From assembly GCA_023544605.1 (NCBI GenBank), contig JAMJFQ010000014.1, positions 1 to 25,587 of the forward strand: DNA of 25,587 nt, in the 5' to 3' direction. The number at the start of each line of letters is the position of its first letter. Position 1 is the first letter of the stretch. Below the pieces are notes generated by a model. The model saw nothing but the letters and a program-made list of their open reading frames with translations. It did no database searches and was not told the DNA's origin. Both the position numbers and the translations under genes were made by a program. This stretch comes from ANME-2 cluster archaeon. GTDB lineage: Archaea > Halobacteriota > Methanosarcinia > Methanosarcinales > Methanocomedenaceae. This document shows positions 7,603-15,449 of this stretch, piece after piece.

Positions 7603-10248
7603 TTATTCCACCTCCTTCCCGGTAACATCCTCGATTATCCTGCGTATGGTCTGGGGTTTACTGTAATCGCTTTTCATAGGGTCCACACCATCCTCGCCGT
7701 ATTTGAACTGGACGACCATGCCCCGGGTATCCCTCACAGTACCATCATATTGTACTTCAAGGTCCTGCAAGGCATTGACCAGTCTACGCTGGAGATAACC
7801 GCTCTGTGATGTCCTGACAGCAGTATCCACCAGACCTTCCCTGCCACCAATGGCATGGAAGAAGTATTCGGTGGGAGATAGGCCCTTTTTGTAACTGCTC
7901 TTCACAAACCCGTGAGCCCCTGCACCCAGGTCTCCATGATTAAAATTGGAAAGGGTCCTGCCTGCATAGCCCCGGCGTATCCTCTCACCCCTCACTGCCT
8001 GCTGGCCCACACAGCCTGCCATCTGGGTCAGGTTCAGCATAGAACCCCTGGCACCGGACACCGCCATGATAACTGCAGCATTATCAAGACCCAGATAATT
8101 GCCAGCAATATCACCGGTAGAATCCCTTGCCTTACCCAATTCCTGCATAATCCTCAATTCCAATGTCTCAGCTACAGTCCTGCCAGGGAGTGGTTCCAGA
8201 TTACCCTCATTGAATGCAATGATTAAATCCATCACCCTCGCTTCGGCATCTTCCAGAAGTTCAGATATCTGTGCACTGGCCTCTTCAGGTATGTCCTCGT
8301 CATTGATACCAAAACTGAAACCGAAATGCATGATACTTCTAATAGCAAGCCTGGTCATATCATCAATAAACTGGAGAGCAACTGGCGGGGTGTAATCCTT
8401 AACAATACGGTCAAGTATCAATCCTTTAAATGCACCCACGGCCTTTTCATCGATGGTCCCGCTGAGAAGTTGACCGTCCCTTATTGTCACGTAAGCGTCA
8501 CGGTTACAGTCCTCTTTCTTGCAAGTGGCACAGTTCTCACACAACAACGCTTTATATGTCATGTTCAACCCGTCCGGCAGAATCTGGCTGAATACCTGTT
8601 TTCCTGTCCAGTATGGCTTACCATCTTGCGTACCTTCAGGTTCAATAATTTGCGAGATCCGAGACTTCCTCAGCATTTCCAGGAAGTCGTTCTTGTCCAG
8701 CCTGTTCTCTCCTTTCGTAAGCATGTACATGCCTGATATGTGGTCATGGATACCACCAATGATCGGACCGCCAAAACGTGGAGAGAGGATATTTTCCTGG
8801 ACATGGATAAGCATCTTTGCCTCTGCCCTGGCCTCTTCGGTCTGCAGTACATGCATGTTCATCTCATCACCATCAAAATCAGCATTGTATGGCGGACATA
8901 CCGCCGGGTTCAGCCTGAATGTCTTATGAGGCAGCACTTTGACCTCGTGGGCCATAATACTCATCCTGTGTAGAGACGGCTGTCTGTTAAAGAGTATCAC
9001 ATCCCCGTTCTTCAACTGCCTGTCAACTTTCCATCCTATTTCCAGTGTCTCTGCCAGTTCCTCACAGTTCTTGTCAGTTACCTTAAGTCTGCGATTATCA
9101 TCTCGTATAACATAATTTGCACCCGGATGGTTGTCAGGTCCCCTTTTGATATATTCACGTACTTCTTCGATATTACGCTTGGTCACATTGACCGGGATGC
9201 TCAGTTCCATGGCCATAGTTAATGGCACGCCCACCTCACTTATGCTCAGGTTGGGGTCAGGTGATATAACTGTCCTCGCACTGAAATTGACCCTTTTACC
9301 TGAAAGACTGCCCCTGAACCTGCCTTCCTTACCTTTAAGCCTCTGGGACAGGGTCTTCAGTGGTCTGCCAGAACGGTGCCTGGCCGGGGGTACTCCCGAG
9401 ACAGCATTATCGATGAATGTGGTCACATGGTATTGCAGCAGTTCCCACAGGTCTTCGATGATGAGCTGAGGTGCACCTGCTTCACGGTTCTCCTGAAACC
9501 GCTGGTTGATCCTGATAATGTCCACCAGTTTATGGGTAAGGTCATCCTCACTTCTCTGCCCTGATTCCAACGTGATACTGGGGCGCATTGTCACAGGTGG
9601 CACGGGTAGGACCGTCATAATGGTCCATTCGGGCCGTGCAACACTGGGGTCCATACCCATAACTTCTATATCATCGTCCGTAATCTTCTCGAACCTGGCT
9701 CTGATATCGGACGGCATGAGCTTATGCTCGTGTGTCCCATCCTTTTCCACATATGTTGAGGGTTTCTCCACCTTGATATCAAGCTGCTGGGCACTGCAAT
9801 ACTGGCAGGTCTTTGGTTTTCTTGCTTCTTTGAAAACCTCGTTGGTAATGTCCTCAATGGGCTGCCCGATCGTCCTTAACATCCGTATCTGCTCAAGATA
9901 TTCCTTTTTCTGGGTTGAATCCAGAAGAAGGGCACTGCAATCCTTGCATGTGGCCCTCAATATCTTGCGGATCAGTTTTGCAAAACCTACATGTACAACA
10001 GGGGCGATGAGTTCCACATGTCCGAAGTGACCTGGACATTCACCAGCCCTCCCACCGCACGTCTTGCAGCGAAGTCCGGGGTCGATGACACCCATCTTAG
10101 GGTCCATCAAACCCATTTCAATGGGAAAACCGTCATCATCATAGGTATCTGCAGTGATAACCCGGGTAACACTCATCTTCCTGTACTCTTTGGGTGAGAT
10201 CAGACCAAACCTGATCTCTTTAATTCTTTTCGGAACCGTTCCTATCAT
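7603..10248 (-). CDS. rpoA1: DNA-directed RNA polymerase subunit A'
   Basis: This 881-residue protein is the N-terminal part of the split largest subunit. The catalytic loop NADFDGDEMNMHV lies at 455-467, with Asp 457, 459 and 461 holding the active-site magnesium. Zinc ligands are CKTCGGRAGECPGH (Cys61, 64, 71, His74) and a second set at Cys101, 104, 148 and 151. The clamp/rudder region (RFRGSLSGKRVNFSARTVISPDP) is also present. The ATG at 10248 has GGGGGT about nine bases upstream and is 12 bases past the rpoB1 stop. The order B''-B'-A'-A'' is the standard archaeal polymerase operon. Confidence 0.98.
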   Translation of the reverse strand: MIGTVPKRIKEIRFGLISPKEYRKMSVTRVITADTYDDDGFPIEMGLMDPKMGVIDPGLRCKTCGGRAGECPGHFGHVELIAPVVHVGFAKLIRKILRATCKDCSALLLDSTQKKEYLEQIRMLRTIGQPIEDITNEVFKEARKPKTCQYCSAQQLDIKVEKPSTYVEKDGTHEHKLMPSDIRARFEKITDDDIEVMGMDPSVARPEWTIMTVLPVPPVTMRPSITLESGQRSEDDLTHKLVDIIRINQRFQENREAGAPQLIIEDLWELLQYHVTTFIDNAVSGVPPARHRSGRPLKTLSQRLKGKEGRFRGSLSGKRVNFSARTVISPDPNLSISEVGVPLTMAMELSIPVNVTKRNIEEVREYIKRGPDNHPGANYVIRDDNRRLKVTDKNCEELAETLEIGWKVDRQLKNGDVILFNRQPSLHRMSIMAHEVKVLPHKTFRLNPAVCPPYNADFDGDEMNMHVLQTEEARAEAKMLIHVQENILSPRFGGPIIGGIHDHISGMYMLTKGENRLDKNDFLEMLRKSRISQIIEPEGTQDGKPYWTGKQVFSQILPDGLNMTYKALLCENCATCKKEDCNRDAYVTIRDGQLLSGTIDEKAVGAFKGLILDRIVKDYTPPVALQFIDDMTRLAIRSIMHFGFSFGINDEDIPEEASAQISELLEDAEARVMDLIIAFNEGNLEPLPGRTVAETLELRIMQELGKARDSTGDIAGNYLGLDNAAVIMAVSGARGSMLNLTQMAGCVGQQAVRGERIRRGYAGRTLSNFNHGDLGAGAHGFVKSSYKKGLSPTEYFFHAIGGREGLVDTAVRTSQSGYLQRRLVNALQDLEVQYDGTVRDTRGMVVQFKYGEDGVDPMKSDYSKPQTIRRIIEDVTGKEVE

Positions 10249-10260
10249 AGTAATTACCCC

Positions 10261-12075
10261 CTACACCGCGTCCTCAAGCACCAACCTGGGAGCTACACCC
10301 AGCGATTTTATCTCGTCCAGCAACAACTTGAAAGCATAACTCATATCAACTTTGTATATACCGGTCTCGGCACCACAATTGGGACAGAATGTCAGGTTGC
10401 GCCTCTTATCATTCGTGGCTACCATTCCACAGGTAGAGCACACAAGTTGTTCGACCTTATCTGATTCATCCAGCAACCTCTCCTTTAAGGCAAGAGATGC
10501 ACCGTGCCCGATGAGCACGTCACGTTCCATCTCACCGAATCGCAGACCGCCTTCCCGGGCCCGACCTTCTGTGGGCTGCCTGGTAAGCACCTGTACAGGA
10601 CCCCTGCTCCGGGCATGGATCTTGGAGGCTACCATGTGGTAGAGTTTCTGGTATAGAATAGCACCTACGAACACATCGGCCTCGATACGCTTACCTGTGA
10701 TACCATCATAGAACACTTCCTTGCCTGTGTGGGAATAACCTGCACGTTTCAGGGCCGATCTCAGGTCCACCTCAGATTCACCAGAGAAGGGAGTGCCATT
10801 AATTCGCCTGCCTTCAAGACTGCCCACCTTCCCTCCGATCATTTCCAGGACGTGCGCAACAGTCATCCTTGACGGGATGGCATGTGGATTGATGATAAGG
10901 TCGGGAACCATACCTGATTCGTTGAAGGGCATGTCATCAAAGGGCATGATCAGTCCTATCACTCCTTTCTGCCCGTGCCTGGATGCAAACTTATCGCCAA
11001 GTTCCGGCACCCGCTGGTCCCGTATCTTGACTTTTGTCAGCCTGGCGCCGTTCTCGCTCTCGGTAAGAATGACCGAGTCCACTATGCCCTTTTCATTGGA
11101 ACGCATAGTAACGCTGGATTCACGCCTTTGCTGGGGACTCAAGCCCAGTTCTGTGGGTTCTTCAAGGAACCGGGGCGGACTGGTCTTGCCGACGAGCACA
11201 TCATTGTGATCCACTACGATCTCAGGGTTAACTATCCCATCTTCATCCAGTTGAGAATAAACTTCGGGACCGCGGGCACCCCGCACTTCCTGGTCAGGTA
11301 TCTCGAACTTGTCCTCCTGACCGCCCGGGTAGCGTCTTTCTTCACCATCCATGGTCCTGAAGAAATGGCTCCTGCCTAAGCCCCTCTCGATACTACCCTT
11401 ATTGATGACCAGGGCATCTTCAATATTGTAACCTTCATATGAAAGCACTGCCACAATGAAATTCTGGCCTGCTGCCCTGTCATCGAACCCGATGACATCA
11501 CATGTCTGGGTGTGCACAAGTGCTTTTTGCGGATAATGCAGCAAATGTCCCCTGGTATCGGGTCGCAGTTTCATGTTCACCATAGGTACTCCCAGGCACT
11601 GTTTTACCATGCCTGCACCCATGGTGTTCCTGGGCGAGGCATTGTGTTCAGGGAAAGGTATCATACCGGTACATATACCCAGTATCAGGGCAGGGTCGAT
11701 CTCCAGATGCGTATGCTCCGGGGTCAGGTCGGCCTCGTCCACAGCAATGAATACATTTTCCTCTTCCTCTGCATCGATATATTCCACCAGTCCCATCTTG
11801 ATCAGGTCTTCAAATACCAGTTCATTGTTCTTCAATTGTTCAATGTGTTCCTCGCGCAGCAAAGGTTTCCCGTTCTCCACTATGATGCCGGGTCTGCGGG
11901 CTCTGCCATTATCGCTGTTAATAATTATCTCGTTGGTAACCTGGTAATGTGCTACATTGACCTGTTTTGGTATTGTGCTTGAGCGGCGCATCTGCCTGAT
12001 ATTGTCAACCAGTTCCTCAGGTTTATCACTATAACCCAGCAGTTCCCCGTTCAGGAACACCCTTGTCCTATTCAA
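10261..12075 (-). CDS. rpoB1: DNA-directed RNA polymerase subunit B' (RpoB1)
   Basis: This is the C-terminal half of the second-largest subunit, split in methanogens. Visible are the Mg/hybrid-binding region SYEGYNIEDALVINKGS, GDKFASRHGQKGVIG (about 360-374), NPHAIPSRMTVAHVLEM, and a C-terminal zinc finger CSTC...CPNC (Cys546, 549, 564, 567). I start at the TTG at 12075, giving 604 residues, the usual length. GGGGGGTGA lies five bases upstream, and the start overlaps the rpoB2 stop by 8 bases. The ATG at 12093 would add six residues (MRGVTP) without a ribosome site, and its first codons are themselves that site. Confidence 0.97.
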   Translation of the reverse strand: MNRTRVFLNGELLGYSDKPEELVDNIRQMRRSSTIPKQVNVAHYQVTNEIIINSDNGRARRPGIIVENGKPLLREEHIEQLKNNELVFEDLIKMGLVEYIDAEEEENVFIAVDEADLTPEHTHLEIDPALILGICTGMIPFPEHNASPRNTMGAGMVKQCLGVPMVNMKLRPDTRGHLLHYPQKALVHTQTCDVIGFDDRAAGQNFIVAVLSYEGYNIEDALVINKGSIERGLGRSHFFRTMDGEERRYPGGQEDKFEIPDQEVRGARGPEVYSQLDEDGIVNPEIVVDHNDVLVGKTSPPRFLEEPTELGLSPQQRRESSVTMRSNEKGIVDSVILTESENGARLTKVKIRDQRVPELGDKFASRHGQKGVIGLIMPFDDMPFNESGMVPDLIINPHAIPSRMTVAHVLEMIGGKVGSLEGRRINGTPFSGESEVDLRSALKRAGYSHTGKEVFYDGITGKRIEADVFVGAILYQKLYHMVASKIHARSRGPVQVLTRQPTEGRAREGGLRFGEMERDVLIGHGASLALKERLLDESDKVEQLVCSTCGMVATNDKRRNLTFCPNCGAETGIYKVDMSYAFKLLLDEIKSLGVAPRLVLEDAV

Positions 12076-13657
12076 AGGAGTCACCCCCCTCATCTGTGTT
12101 ATTGTATTCCGCTGATTGTTCGATCGCTTCCAACTCGGTTGCATAGGTTATCGGTGTTTCTTCCAGGCCCATTATTTGGGGTGCCACATGTTCCACTCCC
12201 AGGTTGTACAGGGTTTGTTTCAATCCCTTGAGATCATACACTTCTGTGGATATTTCGACCATCTGGGCAAAATTCTTCACCAGCCCGCAGTTAGGTCCTT
12301 CTGGAGTTTCGGAAGGACATATACGCCCCCACTGAGTGGGATGAAGATCCCTGGCCTCGAAATGGGGCTGTGCCCTGGACAGGGGAGATATTACCCGGCG
12401 CAGATGTGAAAGTGCAGCCATGTAATCGATACGGTCCAGCAACTGTGACACGCCTGCCCTGCCACCGACCCAGTTCCCTGTAGCCAGAGGATGGGCAAGC
12501 CGTTCTGTGAGCACGTCTGCCCTGACCACGGTGACCACATTCAGGTCACGGTTACGCATATTTGCCCGCTCGAGCTGGTACTTGACATCCCGTGCCAGCC
12601 TGTTGAAAGAGACCCGGAAAAGGTCCTCCATAAGGTCACCGCTTAGTTTGAGCCGTTTGTTAGCATAATGATCCTTGTCATCGGGCTGACGCCTGCCCAG
12701 TGCCAGTTCAAAACAGGACTCAGCCATCCTGGCAAGATATTGTGCCTTTACTGTCCTGTGGGCCGGGTCATTACCCAGATGGGGCAACAGGTATCGGTCG
12801 ATAACATAATTGGCCCTTTTTATCTGGTATTCCTTAGTCTGCCCGGCTGCCACCCGGCTGCCCACCTTTTCCATGGCCTCCTCGATGGTATGTACCTCTG
12901 CCTCCTCGAGGTTCTCAAGCATGAACTTTATGACCTCTGGATTGTCGGACACCATGTTCACGATATCCTCATCAGTCTCCACACCCATTGACCGCATCAG
13001 TGTGATAAAGGACAGACGGCCCGAGATAGCAGGGAAACTGACCTCTACTATGGATTTACGGCCGCGCTCAACGACCACCAGCGCCCTGTATCCACGGCGT
13101 TCACTGAATACCTTGGCAACCTCTATCCTGTCACCGTAACGTACCTCGAAATCAGCAAATATTTTATTGGGTGCCAGGTCTTCCAGTGTCATCAGTACCC
13201 TCTCAGTACCGTTGACTATGAAATATCCACCCGGGTCCAGCGGGTCTTCCCCGACCCCAACCATCTCTTCATGTGTCATTTCGGCCAGGTTGCAACATTT
13301 GCTCATCAACATTATGGGAAGCTGACCAATTACAGCTTCTACAGGCTCATTCTCCGTTTCGCCCTTCACGATGGTCATCTCAAGAAAAAGGGGGGCAGAA
13401 TACGTGATATTCCTGAGCCGTCCATCGTTGGGATATAACAGGTCCTGGGCACCATCGGCTTCTTTTACCGTGGGCTTGCCAACCCTGATTTCTCCAAGCC
13501 GTACATATGTATCTTCGATATCGGTCTCGATGGTTCCCTGTTCTTTGATTACCTTTTGCAGCCCATAATCAAGGAAATCATTGAACGAATCTATATGATG
13601 TCTAACTATATTTTCTCTTGTAAAGTATGCTCTGGACAATACTTGTCGATCCAACAC
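12068..13657 (-). CDS. rpoB2: DNA-directed RNA polymerase subunit B'' (RpoB2)
   Basis: This 529-residue protein is the N-terminal half of the second-largest subunit. It shows the protrusion start RAYFTRENIVRHHIDSFNDFL, the lobe segment DPGGYFIVNGTERVLM, and the fork region RRVISPLSRAQPHFEARDLHPTQWGRICPSETPEGPNCGLVKN, matching bacterial rifampicin-site geometry. The start is GTG at 13657, with GGAAGGTG seven bases upstream; there is no in-frame ATG nearby. An 81-bp AT-rich spacer with a repeated 10-mer separates it from rpoH, and it overlaps rpoB1 by 8 bases. B is split here, as in methanogens and halophiles. Confidence 0.98.
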   Translation of the reverse strand: MLDRQVLSRAYFTRENIVRHHIDSFNDFLDYGLQKVIKEQGTIETDIEDTYVRLGEIRVGKPTVKEADGAQDLLYPNDGRLRNITYSAPLFLEMTIVKGETENEPVEAVIGQLPIMLMSKCCNLAEMTHEEMVGVGEDPLDPGGYFIVNGTERVLMTLEDLAPNKIFADFEVRYGDRIEVAKVFSERRGYRALVVVERGRKSIVEVSFPAISGRLSFITLMRSMGVETDEDIVNMVSDNPEVIKFMLENLEEAEVHTIEEAMEKVGSRVAAGQTKEYQIKRANYVIDRYLLPHLGNDPAHRTVKAQYLARMAESCFELALGRRQPDDKDHYANKRLKLSGDLMEDLFRVSFNRLARDVKYQLERANMRNRDLNVVTVVRADVLTERLAHPLATGNWVGGRAGVSQLLDRIDYMAALSHLRRVISPLSRAQPHFEARDLHPTQWGRICPSETPEGPNCGLVKNFAQMVEISTEVYDLKGLKQTLYNLGVEHVAPQIMGLEETPITYATELEAIEQSAEYNNTDEGGDSFE

Positions 13658-13712
13658 GGATTTGCACCTTCCTAAATTTCGGCAGAATAAAACCTATATT
13701 TCACTATCATTC

Positions 13713-13743
13713 ACAATCTATTTATCACAATTTACAATCTATT
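13713..13743. repeat. Repeated 10-mer in the rpoH-rpoB2 junction
   Basis: ACAATCTATT occurs at 13713-13722 and 13734-13743 (plus strand), 21 bases apart, about two helix turns. The second copy covers the rpoH stop. The spacer is otherwise AT-rich with a GGAAGGTG site for rpoB2. Confidence 0.4.
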
Positions 13744-13984
13744 CGATCACAAGCCTGAATATCACAGCTTCCCCGGCTGTAGGGCTTTTCCTGATTATCT
13801 TGACCACATCACCGACCTCTGCACCGATCTCCAGCGTTACAGGGTCCGTAATTTTTATTTTGGGTAATTGCTCTTTGTCTAAGTAATGTTCTTTCAGGAC
13901 TTTGTTAACTTCATTCTCAGGCATTAAAATATGCTGCGGCACTAAATCATTATTAAGTAAACTGAAATCTTTCATATTTTTCAT
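13739..13984 (-). CDS. rpoH: DNA-directed RNA polymerase subunit H (RpoH/Rpb5)
   Basis: This 81-residue protein corresponds to the C-terminal assembly domain of eukaryal Rpb5; archaeal H lacks the N-terminal jaw domain. The core motif LVPQHILMPENEVNKVLKEHYL is followed by LPKIKITDPV and the closing VGDVVKIIRKSPTAGEAVIFRLVIE, all characteristic. The ATG at 13984 has an AAGGGGA tract about ten bases upstream; a second ATG three codons in is less well placed. It is the first protein gene of the polymerase operon and lies only 31 bases downstream of tRNA-Lys, with no room for a separate canonical promoter between them. Confidence 0.96.
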   Translation of the reverse strand: MKNMKDFSLLNNDLVPQHILMPENEVNKVLKEHYLDKEQLPKIKITDPVTLEIGAEVGDVVKIIRKSPTAGEAVIFRLVIE

Positions 13985-14015
13985 GTAACATCTGTCCCCT
14001 TCTTAGCGTGAAAAA

Positions 14016-14121
14016 CGGGCTCGGAGGGATTTGAACCCCCGACCATCTGGTATCTTCCAATGTATGGGTAAACCCATATAATTTAAAAGCCAGGTGCTCT
14101 GCCTGTCTGAGCTACGAGCCC
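14016..14121 (-). tRNA. tRNA-Lys(UUU) with a 32-nt intron
   Basis: The minus strand folds into a tRNA: 7-bp acceptor GGGCTCG/CGAGCCC, D arm GCTC/GAGC, anticodon stem CCTGG/CCAGA, and T arm GGGGG/CCCTC with loop TTCAAAT; the discriminator is G and no CCA is encoded. The anticodon loop CUUUUAA gives UUU, lysine. An intron at 14052-14083 interrupts the canonical position 37/38. A bulge-helix-bulge is visible: CUUU of the loop pairs with GAAG of the intron between two 3-nt bulges, and the intron has its own stem (TATGGG/CCCATA). The mature tRNA is 74 nt. Base 27-43 in the anticodon stem is C-A, a mismatch. A T5 tract follows the 3' end. Confidence 0.95.
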
Positions 14122-14261
14122 TCATATAACCAGCCTTGGCTACACCTAAACCAATACGAAAATTCTGCAATGGAATTATTTTGCGGTACAATTCTTCACC
14201 GGTCTGTATATGGTACATAGCGAGGCTTTGCTGACGTACCGCCCTTGTAATGTGTACATTT

Positions 14262-14271
14262 GATTTAAAGG
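14262..14271 (-). promoter_or_regulatory. TATA/BRE promoter for tRNA-Lys and polymerase operon
   Basis: CCTTTAAATC preceded by purine-rich AAAGAAA is the best archaeal promoter match upstream of the tRNA. It predicts transcription from about 14241, 120 bases before the tRNA 5' end. No comparably good TATA box lies at the expected place (about 26 bases) before the tRNA or rpoH. Confidence 0.5.
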
Positions 14272-14328
14272 TTTCTTTTAACACTGTGCATATCTGTATA
14301 ACTTTTTAACTCTTTTTTTCACTCTAAT

Positions 14329-14355
14329 ATTACTACTGTATTATTACCACTGTAT
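14329..14355. repeat. Tandem 13-nt imperfect repeat
   Basis: On the plus strand ATTACTACTGTAT is followed, one base later, by ATTACCACTGTAT: one mismatch in 13, period 14. It lies upstream of the TATA element that faces the tRNA and could be a regulator site. Confidence 0.55.
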
Positions 14356-14384
14356 AGGTATTTAACGTAATTAACCATATATAA

Positions 14385-15443
14385 TCATGTTTGTTCCTGC
14401 GTACTTGAAGGGGGTTCACCCGTCCCAGGGCCGGGTTCGCTGGATGTCACTTTTTTCTTTTTCCTGTAATATTCCAAAGGGTGACCAATAGTGCGACATA
14501 GTTCATCCTTGCCCAGGCAATTACCATATGTGATCATGGTATTACAGGCAGGTGGTTTATAGGTAGTCCCTGTGCCACCCGCGATATGTTCCACCTGATA
14601 ACGCGTCATCTCCTCATTGAAATCGGGTGATACGTTGAATAACTGGATTATCTGGTCCACGGAAAGTTCAATGTTGAGTAAGAACGAGGTCAGGGCAAAC
14701 CTGGCCGAATGGGCGAGATTTACACCCCCCTGGGCACTGGAGAGCAGATGTTTGATACACGGAGGGAAACTTCCCGGCTCCATCTCACCGAAACCCTCCT
14801 CACCTAACTCTTTTTTGCTATGTTCCAGACAGGTCTTGATCTCTTCAAGGTATTCTTGCAGGGCAATGCAGAATGGCTCCGGTACATCAAGAGGCAGGGA
14901 GTTGAAGATGCGTACCCTGATACCCTCCTGCAGCAGGCGTGCGTATTCTTCTTTTGTGATGTTGACAAAACCTGACGTTAACCTGCGGTTCACCAGTTTC
15001 CAGTTAAGCGCCCGCATCCCGGCGGCACCCCTGATATAGTCGGTGAAATGTATCTGGAAACCTTTGTCTGTAATACTGGCATTGATGTTGAAATCCCTGC
15101 CTATCTCCAGCAGCGTTTCATAATCGTCCTCTTTTTGCATCCTGGTATTTGCAAACTTTGCTTCTGCAAGGGCATACCGCCTTATTAAGAACGCATCATC
15201 TAAACAGGAGACCAATATTCGGGCAATGGGATAGGAGAGCAACTCGGCAATATCAGGTTTGGTGTCGTCCTTCTCAATCGCCCCTAATATGGACTGGATA
15301 ACTCTTGAACTGGCACGGCTCCTGGGCAGACCCCCAACTAATGCCTTGGATGTGATAATGTCATCTATGGACAGGTCCATATGTGCAACATGTTCTGCTG
15401 CCTGGGTTAAAAATGGATATAAAGATAATTTCGCTGCATCCAT
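14385..15443 (-). CDS. priL: DNA primase large subunit PriL
   Basis: This 352-residue non-catalytic partner of PriS in archaeal DNA primase is needed for primer initiation. The N-terminal half (1-200) is the helical domain with YPFLTQAAEH and YPIARILVSC. The C-terminal iron-sulfur domain has four cysteines, Cys229 (PPCIKHL), 300 (PPACNTM), 309 (GNCLG) and 316 (ELCRTIGHPLEYY), the usual 4Fe-4S ligands. Residues 331-352 are a Pro/Ser/Thr/Gly/Glu-rich tail, probably disordered. The ATG at 15443 is six bases past the pcn stop and its ribosome site is weak (GGAT), so it is likely translated by coupling to pcn. Confidence 0.95.
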   Translation of the reverse strand: MDAAKLSLYPFLTQAAEHVAHMDLSIDDIITSKALVGGLPRSRASSRVIQSILGAIEKDDTKPDIAELLSYPIARILVSCLDDAFLIRRYALAEAKFANTRMQKEDDYETLLEIGRDFNINASITDKGFQIHFTDYIRGAAGMRALNWKLVNRRLTSGFVNITKEEYARLLQEGIRVRIFNSLPLDVPEPFCIALQEYLEEIKTCLEHSKKELGEEGFGEMEPGSFPPCIKHLLSSAQGGVNLAHSARFALTSFLLNIELSVDQIIQLFNVSPDFNEEMTRYQVEHIAGGTGTTYKPPACNTMITYGNCLGKDELCRTIGHPLEYYRKKKKVTSSEPGPGTGEPPSSTQEQT

Positions 15444-15449
15444 TACATA

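Larger units (their letters stand above)
14122..14384 (-). other. 263-bp spacer between primase and tRNA-Lys
   Basis: Reading toward the tRNA on the minus strand, this holds a tandem 13-nt repeat (14329-14355), an A/T-rich tract, a good TATA/BRE element (14262-14271), and then about 120 bases without a convincing gene. A frame from 14216 into the tRNA looks protein-like for some 30 residues but runs through the tRNA and has no ribosome site. The 120 bases may be a long tRNA precursor leader or an unrecognised small RNA. Confidence 0.4.

Noticed and set aside
13991..14150. Integration site or mobile element at tRNA-Lys
   Set aside because: tRNA genes are common integration targets, but there is no integrase and no repeated tRNA 3' end in the window, and the neighbours are conserved core genes.
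14003..14284. 93-codon minus-strand frame over the tRNA-Lys region
   Set aside because: It reads straight through a well-formed tRNA and its intron, has no ribosome site, and only its first third looks protein-like.
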